Part shown: positions 51,741-60,798 of the stretch, piece after piece
Layout: each line of letters begins with the position of its first letter
Numbering within the stretch: position 1 is the first letter of the stretch
DNA from: NORP181 sp047623555
GTDB lineage: Bacteria; Pseudomonadota; Alphaproteobacteria; Rhodobacterales; Rhodobacteraceae
Direction: 5' to 3'
Length of the DNA: 64,000 nt
NCBI GenBank assembly: GCA_047623555.1
Contig: JBLHMP010000006.1
Coordinates: 1 to 64,000 of the forward strand
Translations under genes and position numbers: made by a program
The notes under the pieces: generated by a model
What the model was told of the DNA's origin: nothing
The model's input: only the letters and a program-made list of their open reading frames with translations
Databases searched by the model: none

Positions 51741-52261
51741 GTGGCAACGCCGTTCTGGTTGGGGCGCGGATGCCGCCAAACCTCAAGCAGGCCAAAGCGC
51801 GGATGCGTGAACATCCCGTCCTGTTCGGCGCCAAGGCGCTGGGCAACACGACGCGAGCCGTCGTTGCCAGTTGCAACAAGGCTGATGGCTGTGGGCCAGT
51901 CAAGCGTTTCAAACACATAGGTCAGTGCGGCAGTGGCGGCCTCGGTGGCGAAACCTTTGCCCTCAAAACCGGCCATCAGATCCCAGCCGACTTCGGGTTC
52001 GGGCCAGCCTTCGGGGTTCCACGGACCAATGACACCAACGAACAGGCCGGATTTGGTTTCCTCAACTGCCCAACGGCCATAGCCACGCAGCGACCAATGA
52101 CCGATTTCAACCGCCAGCATCCGCCACGATTGTTCGCGCGTTGCCGGGCCGCCAACGAATTTGGCCCGGTCCGACGCAAAAAATTCGGCGAACACGTCAA
52201 AATCTGCTGCTCTAAGTGGGCGCAGAGTCAGACGTTCTGTGGTGAGGGTGGGGATTTGCAT
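51737..52261 (-). CDS. GNAT acetyltransferase, tandem copy 3 (RimJ-like)
   Basis: The 174-residue paralogue starts MQIPTLTTERLTLRPLRAAD and has AGFEGKGFATEAATAALTYV and ISLVATGNDGSRRVAQRLGA. The Asn-Ser pair of the other two copies is changed (GNDGS instead of PDNxRS). It begins 10 bp after ffh ends and is translationally coupled to copy 2. Confidence 0.87.
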   Translation of the reverse strand: MQIPTLTTERLTLRPLRAADFDVFAEFFASDRAKFVGGPATREQSWRMLAVEIGHWSLRGYGRWAVEETKSGLFVGVIGPWNPEGWPEPEVGWDLMAGFEGKGFATEAATAALTYVFETLDWPTAISLVATGNDGSRRVAQRLGAEQDGMFTHPRFGLLEVWRHPRPNQNGVAT

Positions 52262-52271
52262 CAGGCGGGTA

Positions 52272-53780
52272 TCACTTCTTTTTCCCAAACCCGGACAGAC
52301 CGGGAGGCAGAGCCATGCCGCCACCCATGCCGCCACCCATGCCGGGCAATCTGCCGCCCATCTGTTTGGCCGCAGCTTCCATCATCTTGGGGTCCATACC
52401 GCCAGCCATATCCGCGCCCATGTCAGCTGGTACGCCGCCTTTGCCGAACATGCCTTTGAGAGCTTGTTTCAGCATGCCACCTTTGCCCATCTTTTTCATC
52501 ATGTCGCCCATCTGACGCTGCATTTTCAGCAGCTTGTTCAGATCGGACACTTCCAAACCGGCACCCTTGGCGATGCGCTTTTTGCGCGACGCCTGCAGCA
52601 ATTTCGGATTGGCACGTTCGCGTTTGGTCATCGACTGGATCAGCGCAATCTGGTGGGTCAGCATTTTGTCGTCAAAGCCGGAGTTTTCCACCTGCTTGGC
52701 CATTTTACCCATGCCAGGCATCATGCCCATCATGCCCTTCATGCCGCCCATCTTGATCATCTGCTCAAGCTGCATTTTCAGGTCGTTCATGTTGAACTGA
52801 CCTTTGGACATGCGGCGCATCATGCGTTCGGCCTGTTCGGCCTCGATGGTTTCCTGGGCCTTTTCGACCAGCGCAACAATGTCGCCCATGCCAAGGATAC
52901 GGCCGGCAATACGCTCGGCCTCAAACGTTTCAAGCGCGTCGAGTTTTTCGCCAAGGCCGACATAGCGGATCGGCTTGCCGGTCACCGCGCGCATCGACAG
53001 CGCCGCGCCACCGCGCCCGTCACCGTCCATCCGGGTCAGAACCACGCCAGTCACGCCGATTTTGTCGTCAAATTCGGTGGCAACGTTGACGGCATCCTGT
53101 CCGGTCAGGCCATCCACAACCAACAGCGTTTCACGCGGTTTGGCCACGTCACGCACGGCAGCGGCCTGCGCGATCAGTTCAGCGTCGATATGCAAGCGGC
53201 CAGCGGTATCAAGGATATAGATGTCATAGCCACCCAACGCGGCCTGTGTTTTGGCGCGTTTGGCAATGGCAATCGGGTCCTCGCCTTTGACAATCGGCAG
53301 CGTGTCGACGCCGATCTGAGCGCCAAGAATCGCCAGTTGCTCCATTGCGGCGGGGCGGTTGGTATCAAGCGACGCCATCAACACGCGCTTGCCGTCGCGG
53401 TCTTTGAACCGTTTGGCGAGTTTCGCAGTTGTTGTGGTTTTACCGGACCCTTGCAGGCCAACCATCAGGATCGGCGCGGGCGGCGTGTCAATTTTCAGCG
53501 GGCCAACGTCCTGGTCGCCAGTCAGCACGTTGATTAGCGCATCGTGCACGATTTTGATGACCTGCTGGCCGGGCGTAACCGATTTGGTTACCGACTGCCC
53601 GGTGGCCTTGTCTTGTACGGCTTTGACAAAATCACGGGCGACAGACAGCGAGACATCGGCCTCAAGCAGCGCCACGCGGACCTCACGCAGGGCGGTTTTG
53701 ACGTCATCCTCGGACAACGCACCTTGTTTGGTCAGCCGGTCAAAGACGCCAGACAGACGTTCGGACAGATTTTCAAACAT
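52272..53780 (-). CDS. ffh: Signal recognition particle protein Ffh
   Basis: This GTPase binds 4.5S RNA and signal sequences to deliver membrane proteins to FtsY. The 502 residues have the N-domain (MFENLSERLSGVFDRL), the G-domain (GLQGSGKTTTTAKLA near residue 107, DTNRPAA, DTAGRLH, TRMDGDGRGG) and a Met-rich M-domain from about 330. The C-terminal tail is Gly/Met/Pro-rich. The start at 53780 follows the structured leader described separately. Confidence 0.97.
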   Translation of the reverse strand: MFENLSERLSGVFDRLTKQGALSEDDVKTALREVRVALLEADVSLSVARDFVKAVQDKATGQSVTKSVTPGQQVIKIVHDALINVLTGDQDVGPLKIDTPPAPILMVGLQGSGKTTTTAKLAKRFKDRDGKRVLMASLDTNRPAAMEQLAILGAQIGVDTLPIVKGEDPIAIAKRAKTQAALGGYDIYILDTAGRLHIDAELIAQAAAVRDVAKPRETLLVVDGLTGQDAVNVATEFDDKIGVTGVVLTRMDGDGRGGAALSMRAVTGKPIRYVGLGEKLDALETFEAERIAGRILGMGDIVALVEKAQETIEAEQAERMMRRMSKGQFNMNDLKMQLEQMIKMGGMKGMMGMMPGMGKMAKQVENSGFDDKMLTHQIALIQSMTKRERANPKLLQASRKKRIAKGAGLEVSDLNKLLKMQRQMGDMMKKMGKGGMLKQALKGMFGKGGVPADMGADMAGGMDPKMMEAAAKQMGGRLPGMGGGMGGGMALPPGLSGFGKKK

Positions 53781-53851
53781 GGGCCAGCGGCCTCCTGCAT
53801 CAGTTACATGTGTCGGCCTTATGTGGGGACCAACGGTTGAATACGCAATTG

Positions 53852-53925
53852 CCCCCACGGGCGTAACACGCTGGTGGGGGGCGATCCCCGAACATGCCGG
53901 GGACCGGAAGGTTTAACTCTTCCGG
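53852..53925 (-). ncRNA. Structured leader or small RNA upstream of ffh
   Basis: Three consecutive stem-loops lie 70-145 bp before the ffh start. The first is CCCCCAC/GTGGGGG with an inner GCGT/ACGC stem (53852-53880). The second is CCCCG/CGGGG (53886-53902) and the third CCGGAAG/CTTCCGG (53904-53925). The stems are perfect and G/C-rich in an otherwise non-coding gap. It does not carry the conserved 4.5S RNA core, so it is not the usual SRP RNA. I recall an alphaproteobacterial ffh-associated RNA family, but cannot confirm a match. Strand is inferred from ffh. Confidence 0.5.
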
Positions 53926-54779
53926 ATGTAGCAGGCGATTTAGGCGCTAGGGGGGGATGAGTCAAGGTGGTCGTTATCAAGGTGGTTTTGTGAAACACTA
54001 AACATCTTTGACACTTCGGTCAGAATATTGATCCAATGAGAGTGATTTCGACCCATATTGACCGATGCTGTATGATGAACAGATGGCAGCAATGCGCAAA
54101 GAGTGAACTTTGCAAAGTCACGCGACGCCCCAAAGCGGTCGCTCGTGCCAAACACGTCGGGCGGAATGAAGGCTTTCGCTGTTGGCTGTGCCGAAGCTTA
54201 CCGAGCAGATAAAGTCGTAGTATTCTTGCCAAGAAATTTCGCAAAATGGGGCCGAATGCTTTGGCGCGATTTTCCGACTTATTTTCTGACTTAAATCAAG
54301 CCGGATTAATGCTCAAAAACCTACAATGATCTTATCAAACGGCAGGTAGAATTGACATGGAGGCCCAATGATTTGACGCTGATCGACTGACAAACAAACC
54401 AACAACGTGAACAGGATAATTTTGTCGTAAACGATTTTCCCAGACAACCTTGGCTGTTGCTGCGTTTTTTATAGCAGCATTAATCGGCAGTTCCGCCTTG
54501 TCTCAGTCGACTAGCAGCACGCTTGACCCCCTTGTTGGGAGCCGTGAAATCAAGGTCAACATCGACAACTTCATCCGTGCGGCTACGGATAGGCTGCGAA
54601 AGAACATCAGGATAAGCTCTGGGTATATAGGGCTGCAAAGTTTCACGCGAGGTTCTCGCATGATTTGTGATTTTCCCCGTCATTATCCGCATAGTTCCGT
54701 CACAAACCCACCCTGATTGCGCATTTTACGCGTGCGTATTCGGCTATTAGGGATGAAACCGCGACAGGAGAGAACACCG
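53926..54779. other. Gap with no convincing gene
   Basis: Over 850 bp I see only short frames without recognisable protein or good start signals. A stretch near 54125-54200 (caaagcggtcgctcg, then gcggaatgaaggcttt) resembles non-coding debris often seen between genes in Rhodobacteraceae. The end of the gap has the ribosome binding site (acaggagag) of the next gene. Confidence 0.4.
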
Positions 54780-56402
54780 ATGAGTAGCAATATGCACGTC
54801 TATCAGATTATTGCCCGCGCCGCCTGCGACCACGGGGTCGATACGATGTTCGGGCTGATGGGCGACGCCAACCTCTTTATGGTGGACAGCTTTGTGCGCG
54901 ACTGTGGTGGACGGTTTGTCCCGGCGGCGCATGAAGGCAGTTCGGTGCTGATGGCGCTGGCCTATACCCATGTCGCGGGGAAAACAGGCGTTGCAACGGT
55001 GACCCACGGCCCGGCCTTGACCAATTGCATGACAGCACTGACCGAAGGCGCGCGCGGGCATATACCGATGGTTCTTTTGGCCGGAGACACGCCGGTGGAC
55101 AGCCCGCGCCATTTGCAAAGTATTGACCAGCGTGAATTGGTCAAGGCGACCGGCGCGGGGTTTGAGCAACTGCGCGCGCCCGACACCGTTGGCATGGACG
55201 TCGCGCGGGCCTTTTATCGCGCACAGGTCGAACGCCGCCCTATCGTTCTGAACATGCCGGCCGACTTTATGTGGCAAGAGGAGGCGTATGAATCTCGGGT
55301 GCTTGACGTGTTCACCGCACCGGGTGGCGTGGCCCAGGGCGACATTCTGGATGAGGCCATCGGCATGATCGCCTCGGCGCGCCGCCCGCTGATTCTGGCC
55401 GGTGCCGGTGCAGTCGCAGCGCGGGATCAGTTGATCCGGCTGGCTGATCGGCTCGAGGCACCGCTTGCCACGACGTTAAAGGCCAAGGGGTTGTTTAACG
55501 AGCATCCCTATAACATCGACATTTTTGGCACGCTGTCCACGCCTGCGGCGTATGAACTGATTGCCCAATCAGATTGTATTGTTTGTTTCGGCACCGGCTT
55601 GCATGATTTCACCACGGATCGGGGCAAATTGATGAAGGACAAGCGGATCGTGCAGGTCGATGTCGAACCAACGGCCATCGGTGGCGGACTGCATCCTGAT
55701 GCAGCCCTTGTGGCCGATGCGGGCCTGACCGCCGAGACCATTCTGTATTGGCTGGATGAGGCCGAGATCCCTGCGAGCGGCTTTACCCGTGAATTGGACA
55801 TTAAAACCCTCACCACGCATCCTGTGGGATCGAATAAGACGGCCGATGGATTAGTGAACTTTGTCCACGCGCTGGAACGGCTTGAACAGGCGCTGCCAAA
55901 CGATCGTATCCTCGTCACTGACGGCGGGCGGTTCATGACCGAAGTGTGGTGCCGCATTTCGGTTCCCAGTCCGCAAAGCTTTGTTGCGACTACGAATTTT
56001 GGCTCTATCGGAATTGGCCTGCAAGAGGCCATCGGCGCGAGTCTGGCGGCGCCGGATCGCCCGGTGGTGCTGTTTACTGGTGATGGCGGTTTTATGATGG
56101 GCGGCATCAACGAATTCAATACGGCGGTGCGCCTTGGCCTCGATCTTATTGTTATCGTCGCGAACGACTCGGCCTATGGCGCCGAACATATCCAGTTTCT
56201 CGACCGTAAAATGGACCCGAGCCTGACGGAATTCCACTGGCCCTCTTTTGCCGAAGTCGCCACCTCGCTTGGCGGTCAGGGGATCGCCGTGCATAACAAC
56301 GACGAACTGGAAACCGCGCTTGCGGCGATCGAGACCCGCGCTCGTCCTGTCCTGATCGAACTACGGCTCGACCCGCACGACGTGCCGCGCATGCGCATCT
56401 GA
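54780..56402 (+). CDS. Thiamine-diphosphate-dependent enzyme (acetolactate synthase-like)
   Basis: The 540-residue ThDP enzyme has the three-domain layout: HGVDTMFGLMGDANLFMVDS at the N-terminus with the catalytic Glu region PAAHEGSSVLMALAY near residue 50, then a central domain (ILAGAGAVAARDQL). The cofactor-binding motif FTGDGGFMMGGINEFNTAV lies near residue 435. I prefer the ATG at 54780, preceded by AGGAGAG. Substrate is not evident: no small regulatory subunit or pathway neighbour is present. Confidence 0.85.
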   Translation: MSSNMHVYQIIARAACDHGVDTMFGLMGDANLFMVDSFVRDCGGRFVPAAHEGSSVLMALAYTHVAGKTGVATVTHGPALTNCMTALTEGARGHIPMVLLAGDTPVDSPRHLQSIDQRELVKATGAGFEQLRAPDTVGMDVARAFYRAQVERRPIVLNMPADFMWQEEAYESRVLDVFTAPGGVAQGDILDEAIGMIASARRPLILAGAGAVAARDQLIRLADRLEAPLATTLKAKGLFNEHPYNIDIFGTLSTPAAYELIAQSDCIVCFGTGLHDFTTDRGKLMKDKRIVQVDVEPTAIGGGLHPDAALVADAGLTAETILYWLDEAEIPASGFTRELDIKTLTTHPVGSNKTADGLVNFVHALERLEQALPNDRILVTDGGRFMTEVWCRISVPSPQSFVATTNFGSIGIGLQEAIGASLAAPDRPVVLFTGDGGFMMGGINEFNTAVRLGLDLIVIVANDSAYGAEHIQFLDRKMDPSLTEFHWPSFAEVATSLGGQGIAVHNNDELETALAAIETRARPVLIELRLDPHDVPRMRI

Positions 56403-56488
56403 CGAACAGATATGCTGATCGGCATGATGGTGCGTGACGGTGACACCAATATGGATACTCATCAAACAGTGATGGTCCGGTGTTGGGA

Positions 56489-56767
56489 CGCGAAAAAGAC
56501 ATTGCCGCTGTTTTGTATTTCATCAAAACTGCGGAAATCCTGAAAACAGTCTGGTTGACGGTCGATGTGCATTATACTGCGGCGCATCACTACCCCCCCA
56601 GTCCGCGCGGTTTTTGAGAGCTCGTCTCGGGCCCCTTGCATGCGGGCACATTTGGTCCGTCGCAGTATGACAACACCTTTGGTCTCGAAGTACGGTTTGC
56701 CCGGCATCCCGAACTTGGTCAGGCGAATCTGCCACCCAGTGACGGCAATCCAGCTAACAGTCTGAAT
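56489..56767 (+). pseudogene. C-terminal fragment of a PhoD-type phosphodiesterase
   Basis: Reading GREKDIAAVLYFIKTAEIL, then VWLTVDVHYTAAHHY, this matches the C-terminal part of alkaline phosphatase D. A short deletion and a TGA near 56610 interrupt it. Then VSGPLHAGTFGPSQYDNTFG and GQANLPPSDG follow to about 56750. The first three quarters of the gene are absent. The N-terminal end of a similar gene lies on the other strand at 60799-60972. Confidence 0.75.
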
Positions 56768-56790
56768 GGTATCGTCAACGTGACGATACC
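56768..56790. terminator. Hairpin at the end of the phoD fragment
   Basis: GGTATCGTCA and TGACGATACC form a perfect 10-bp stem with a 3-nt loop. It is followed by aattattc, not a strict T-tract, so termination is possible but weak. Confidence 0.4.
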
Positions 56791-56821
56791 AATTATTCTG
56801 GCCATGAGCCCCGACCCTTGT

Positions 56822-56856
56822 CAGATACCTCCGCGACGTAATCGCGGAGGTATCTG
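56822..56856 (-). terminator. Long hairpin after bioY
   Basis: CAGATACCTCCGCG at 56822-56835 pairs perfectly with CGCGGAGGTATCTG at 56843-56856 around a 7-nt loop, 6 bp beyond the bioY stop. No T-tract follows on either strand, so it may stabilise the 3' end rather than terminate by itself. Confidence 0.55.
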
Positions 56857-56862
56857 AAAGGA

Positions 56863-57441
56863 TTAGCTTTCTTTACGCTTTTTCACAGCTGCCAAGCCAC
56901 CGACAACAACCAATGTGGCGAGAACAGATTTCACAACATCCCCGACAAGGAACGGGAGAACACCAGCGTTGAATGCGCCGGAAAAATCCAAGGGGGTAAG
57001 CGCCCAGAGCCCCAAGACACCAGGGATGAAAAGCAACGTGGCTGGAATAAACGCGGCGAAGAACAACCGAACGGCCCCACGCGAAAAACCTCGTTCTGCC
57101 ATCCACCCGGTTAAAAATGCCATGCCGACAAAGCCCCACAGGAAGCCAGATGTTGGGCCCATCAGATTGAGCAAACCTGCGCTGCCGTTGGCAAATACCG
57201 GCAAGCCCAATGCGCCTTCTGCAAGATAGGCAAGCAAGGTCAGGCCAGCCAACCTTGCGCCGAACGTTAAGCCTATGACCGAGATGGCAAGTGTTTGCAT
57301 GGTCATCGGAACCGGGAACATTGGCACCGATATTTGTGCGGCGATTGCGATAATCGCAGAACCAAACAGGATTAGAGCAACATTTCTCCAATCCGTTGAT
57401 GACCTGACAAATTGCCTCATCAGTACAGTTTCATGTGTCAT
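56863..57441 (-). CDS. bioY: Biotin transporter substrate-binding subunit BioY
   Basis: BioY is the membrane S-component of the ECF-type biotin importer. The 192-residue protein has about six helices and the BioY signatures QISVPMFPVPMTMQTLAI near residue 36 and LAEGALGLPVFANGSAGLLNLMGPTSGF near residue 75 (positions 57146-57229). The ECF partners BioM and BioN are not in this window; some BioY proteins work alone. I saw no BioR-type operator upstream. Neighbouring DNA is rearranged. Confidence 0.93.
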   Translation of the reverse strand: MTHETVLMRQFVRSSTDWRNVALILFGSAIIAIAAQISVPMFPVPMTMQTLAISVIGLTFGARLAGLTLLAYLAEGALGLPVFANGSAGLLNLMGPTSGFLWGFVGMAFLTGWMAERGFSRGAVRLFFAAFIPATLLFIPGVLGLWALTPLDFSGAFNAGVLPFLVGDVVKSVLATLVVVGGLAAVKKRKES

Positions 57442-57609
57442 TTTGGATCCTTCCAATTGATATTCATTTTTGGTTTTGAAGAGGGAGGCTCTCTAATCCG
57501 CCTTCAAGATGCACCATTTAGATGCGCAGCTATCAGTCTGAACTGTGTCGTCAAGTTGACGTTTCGTTGCCTCAGCCGAAGACATCCCACTTTAAAAGCA
57601 TCCAAGACG

Positions 57610-57702
57610 TTTCCCGGCTTCAAAGGCTACCGCTTTCCACCAGAAATCACCCAGCACACCGTTGGTCGGTACGTCCGTTTATGCCTGTGCCTGAGTGATT
57701 TT
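57610..57702 (+). mobile_element. IS6-family transposase remnant
   Basis: A 31-codon stretch (FPGFKGYRFPPEITQHTVGR, then YVRLCLCLSDF) matches the N-terminus of IS6/IS26-type transposases. It is cut off on the right where the frame runs into unrelated sequence. No inverted ends are visible. The stretch 57442-57851 holds nothing else I recognise. Confidence 0.65.
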
Positions 57703-57851
57703 GGGGGTTTGTTGACGATAAATAGCAGCTGCCCGGCAGGATATGCGTGCGTGCCCGAGAGGGTCGCAATTCTGGCCATTGGTAAAACGCAGTGGTCTGG
57801 CGCGCGGTTTACTCGCAAAAAGCCACGCGCGGCGGCCCCTAGTCGTCAAAA

Positions 57852-58241
57852 TCAGTGGCGCGAGGTTTTTTCCCATTTCTGTTGCTCGGCCTGACGGGCC
57901 GCAAATCTGTCTTTGACAAGATCGACCGCCTCATTGCCCAAAAGAGGGCATAGCGGCGCATCCGGTAACCCATCAATATCGCAAATTGCCTCGGCAGCTT
58001 TGCGTGGATCACCGGGCTGTTGTCCAGAACCTTGCCGCAGTGTTGTGCAGCGTTTACCGGCCGTAGCTGCGTAGTCAGCGATTGTGGTTTGGACCCTCTG
58101 GAGCGAACAGCCATAGAAATCTGTGCGGAACGCGCCAGGTTCGATCAATGTCACCAGGAGACCAAGCGGCGCCAGTTCATGTGCCAAGGACTCGGTTGCG
58201 CCCTCTACCGCAAACTTGGTCGCCGCGTAGAGCCTGAAACC
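57852..58241 (-). pseudogene. C-terminal part of a short-chain dehydrogenase
   Basis: From GFRLYAATKFAVEGATESLA the text is a normal SDR: the catalytic YxxxK is there, followed by LLVTLIEPGAFRTDFY and DPRKAAEAICDI to the stop. The N-terminal half with the NAD(P)-binding GxxxGxG motif is missing; upstream sequence is unrelated in all frames. It is a 5'-truncated gene of about 130 codons. Confidence 0.75.
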
Positions 58242-58798
58242 ACGGGCCTGCCTTGTTGATCCGCGTAAGGCTGTGGGTGCGACGGGCGTCTGCATCCAAT
58301 GTGTCTGGGTCGATGGCGGGTGTGGGTAGCCTTTGATCTGGATAAAATACGGTGGGAGTCACCCTGCGACTGGAGCAGGGCGGGGAATTATGCCTTAGCC
58401 CCGGACCTCAGAGCCAACGACAATTTGCGCGCCTTTCAGGCCGATTGGCAGGCTTTCAAGATAGGCGCTCGGCGTGTGACCATCGTGGGGGATGGAGTCA
58501 AAGATACCTTTAATCGACCGAATGCCATCATGCACGGCGCTCCATTTTGCGGGTTTCACCTCAGGATGCCCACAAATTAGGCGGTACATCAGGAATTTAC
58601 ATAAAATTTAGGCGCGGCGCGAAGGTAAAGCAAGAATGAAGGTCTTGTCTGTGCTTCCTTCGGATTCCGTCTCTGCGCACTCAGAGTACCTTGCTTGATG
58701 ATCTGTTTGTCATCAAACGGGGTGATATATTGAAAACCATGATACTGCTCTCAACGAGCGAGACACGCTATCTGATCACCCAATTTGAAAGTGAATAA
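58242..58798. other. Gap with a small unrecognised open frame
   Basis: A minus-strand frame at 58395-58589 (64 codons, MYRLICGHPEVKPAKWS...) has no family I recognise and no strong start signal; it may be debris of the truncated SDR region. The right part holds an inverted repeat upstream of the alcohol dehydrogenase gene, listed separately. Confidence 0.35.
58695..58716. promoter_or_regulatory. Operator candidate upstream of the alcohol dehydrogenase gene
   Basis: TTGATGA at 58695-58701 and TCATCAA at 58710-58716 form a perfect 7-bp inverted repeat with an 8-bp centre, 82 bp before the start codon. A dimeric repressor such as the MarR protein encoded at 59947 could bind it. Confidence 0.35.
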
Positions 58799-59929
58799 AT
58801 GAAAGCCCAAATCACCTTGCTGCGCAAAGTTGGGGCCGCACGGCCTTACACCAAAAGCCGCCCGCTCGAAATCGTTGAGGCTGATCTGGAAGCGCCAAGC
58901 TCTGGGCAGCTCCTGGTGAAAATTGCGGCTGCCGGGCTGTGTCATTCTGATTTGTCGGTCATCAATGGGGATCGCCCTCGCGAAACGCCTTTGGCGTTAG
59001 GGCATGAAGCCTCTGGCGTCGTCCAGGCCGTTGGCCCCGACGTAACGCGCTTTGCTGTTGGCGATCACGTTGTCATGGTGTTCATCGCGTCTTGCGGTCA
59101 TTGCGTTCCTTGCGCAGAAGGGCGCCCCGCTCTTTGCGAACCAGGGGCCGTCGCTGGTGCAAACGGCACGCTGCTAAATGGAGATGTAAAAATCTCGGTT
59201 GAAGGGGCACACATCGGGCATCACATGGGCGTCTCAGCGTTCTCATCCCATGCTGTCATGAGCGAAAATTCCTGCGTGAAAATCGACAAGAGCATTCCTC
59301 TGGATCGGGCGGCGTTGCTGGGCTGTGCTGTTCTTACTGGCGCCGGGGCGGTGTTGAATTCTGGTGGACTAAAAGTAGGACAATCCTGCGCTATTGTAGG
59401 ACTCGGAGGTGTTGGTTTGGCCGGTCTTTTGGGCGCTGTGGCCGCCGGAGCCGGTACAATTGTTGCGGCTGATATCAACGAAAGCAAACGGGAAATGGCA
59501 CTTGATCTCGGTGCGACCCATACAATTGATCCGCGAGACGATGATGCCGTGAAGACTGTCAAAGGCTGGACCAATGGCGGGGTTGATGTCGCTGTTGATC
59601 TGGCTGGTGCGGTTCCGGCATTGCAATTTGCCTATGATATAACACGTCGTGGCGGCACGACTGTCACTGCTGGCCTGCCGAACCCAGATGCAAAACTTAG
59701 CTTTCCCGCGGTGTCACTCACTACAGAAGAACGCACATTAAAGGGGTCTTATGTCGGCTCGTGCGTCCCAATACGAGACATCCCGCGTTTCGCACATTTG
59801 ATGCAGCAGGGAAAGTTTCCTGTCGAAAAGCTGATGACCCACAGGCTAAATATTTCTGAGATTAACGAAGGGTTTGAGCGTTTGGCGAACGGTGAGGCCA
59901 TTCGCCAAGTGATTGTTTTCGATATGTAG
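58799..59929 (+). CDS. Zinc-dependent alcohol dehydrogenase (class III-like)
   Basis: The 376-residue medium-chain dehydrogenase has the catalytic zinc ligands (AGLCHSDLSV near residue 45, LGHEASG near residue 67) and the structural zinc cysteines (SCGHCVPCAEGRPALCE near residue 98). The NAD-binding motif is VGLGGVGLAGLLGA near residue 200. It would oxidise an alcohol or reduce an aldehyde with NAD(H). A MarR gene follows convergently, 17 bp away. Substrate unknown. Confidence 0.9.
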   Translation: MKAQITLLRKVGAARPYTKSRPLEIVEADLEAPSSGQLLVKIAAAGLCHSDLSVINGDRPRETPLALGHEASGVVQAVGPDVTRFAVGDHVVMVFIASCGHCVPCAEGRPALCEPGAVAGANGTLLNGDVKISVEGAHIGHHMGVSAFSSHAVMSENSCVKIDKSIPLDRAALLGCAVLTGAGAVLNSGGLKVGQSCAIVGLGGVGLAGLLGAVAAGAGTIVAADINESKREMALDLGATHTIDPRDDDAVKTVKGWTNGGVDVAVDLAGAVPALQFAYDITRRGGTTVTAGLPNPDAKLSFPAVSLTTEERTLKGSYVGSCVPIRDIPRFAHLMQQGKFPVEKLMTHRLNISEINEGFERLANGEAIRQVIVFDM

Positions 59930-59946
59930 GAGCATCGAAACCAGGC

Positions 59947-60375
59947 TCAGGAAAATTCCTGTCGGATGCGTTGGAACAGGGTCGCCACCTGTATGTTGGT
60001 AAGTGGGTGGATCGCGTTGGCGAACTTTGCTTCTATTTCTGTGGCGATACCTTCGGCCCTGGCCAGCATATCGCTCCCTTTCAATGTCAATTGAGAGGGC
60101 TGGCGGCGTCCGTGATTTTCGTCGTTGCTCCTCTGGATCAGTTCGGATTTCTCCAAATTGGCCAAAACACGCTGCATGGATTGCGCGGTGATAAACGCCT
60201 TGCGCGCCAAGTCGGCATTTGATTGTCCGGGGTTGTTACAAAGCTCTGCCAACACCGCATATTGCGAAACGGTCAGGCCGAGGGACCGCAACCCATCATC
60301 CCTTTTTCGGCGCAGCGCTTGTTGTGCCGATTTCAGGAGATATCCCAGTTCCTGGCGTTCCGATGAGTGGCTCAT
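59947..60375 (-). CDS. MarR-family regulator
   Basis: The 142-residue winged-helix protein has LTVSQYAVLAELCNNPGQSNADLAR, the recognition helix AFITAQSMQRVLANLEK, and a wing with NDENHGRRQPSQLTL. It is divergent from a broken VOC gene with only 35 bp between them, a typical MarR target layout, and convergent with the alcohol dehydrogenase. Its usual target may therefore be lost. Confidence 0.87.
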   Translation of the reverse strand: MSHSSERQELGYLLKSAQQALRRKRDDGLRSLGLTVSQYAVLAELCNNPGQSNADLARKAFITAQSMQRVLANLEKSELIQRSNDENHGRRQPSQLTLKGSDMLARAEGIATEIEAKFANAIHPLTNIQVATLFQRIRQEFS

Positions 60376-60410
60376 AATATAAGGTTACATATTCATCCAA
60401 GGAACAAGAC

Positions 60411-60612
60411 ATGCCCCATCTGACAGGTCCCGACTTTATTGGCATTCAAGCCCAAGACCTCGACGCCGCCAAAACCATTTTATAATGGTGTATTAGGCCT
60501 GCCTGTTTTGGCAGGTCCATCTGATGCCGTGGTTTTTGATAGCAAGCCGATTCCCTTTGCTGTGCGCAAACCTCTGATTGATCTTGATGCGTCAGAGCAT
60601 CTGGGTTGGTTC
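60411..60612 (+). pseudogene. VOC-family protein fragment
   Basis: The ATG at 60411 gives MPHLTGPDFIGIQAQDLDAA and stops at 60482. The match continues in another frame with FYNGVLGLPVLAG, FDSKPIPFAVRKPLIDLDAS and HLGWF, then similarity ends about 60612. One frameshift and loss of the C-terminal half are present. The sequence from there to about 60798 has no recognisable content. Confidence 0.7.
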
Positions 60613-60798
60613 GGCCAAAATCCGCCGCGTTGGCATCATTACGTGAAACGCCCTCGCCGAACGGCAGGACGGAACCTGCAACGATTTGACCGTATAGCGG
60701 TCATCGGGACAGAGGCGTTGAACGCCTGCGCGTTCTTGTCCGTCCAGTTATCAGATGCTGCCCGCGGTATTCATCTAGGGTTTCGGCGCCTTTTGATT

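Noticed and set aside
53852..53925. 4.5S SRP RNA gene (ffs)
   Set aside because: The three-hairpin sequence lacks the conserved GGAAGCAGCC core loop and the long single-hairpin layout, so it was kept only as an unassigned leader or small RNA.
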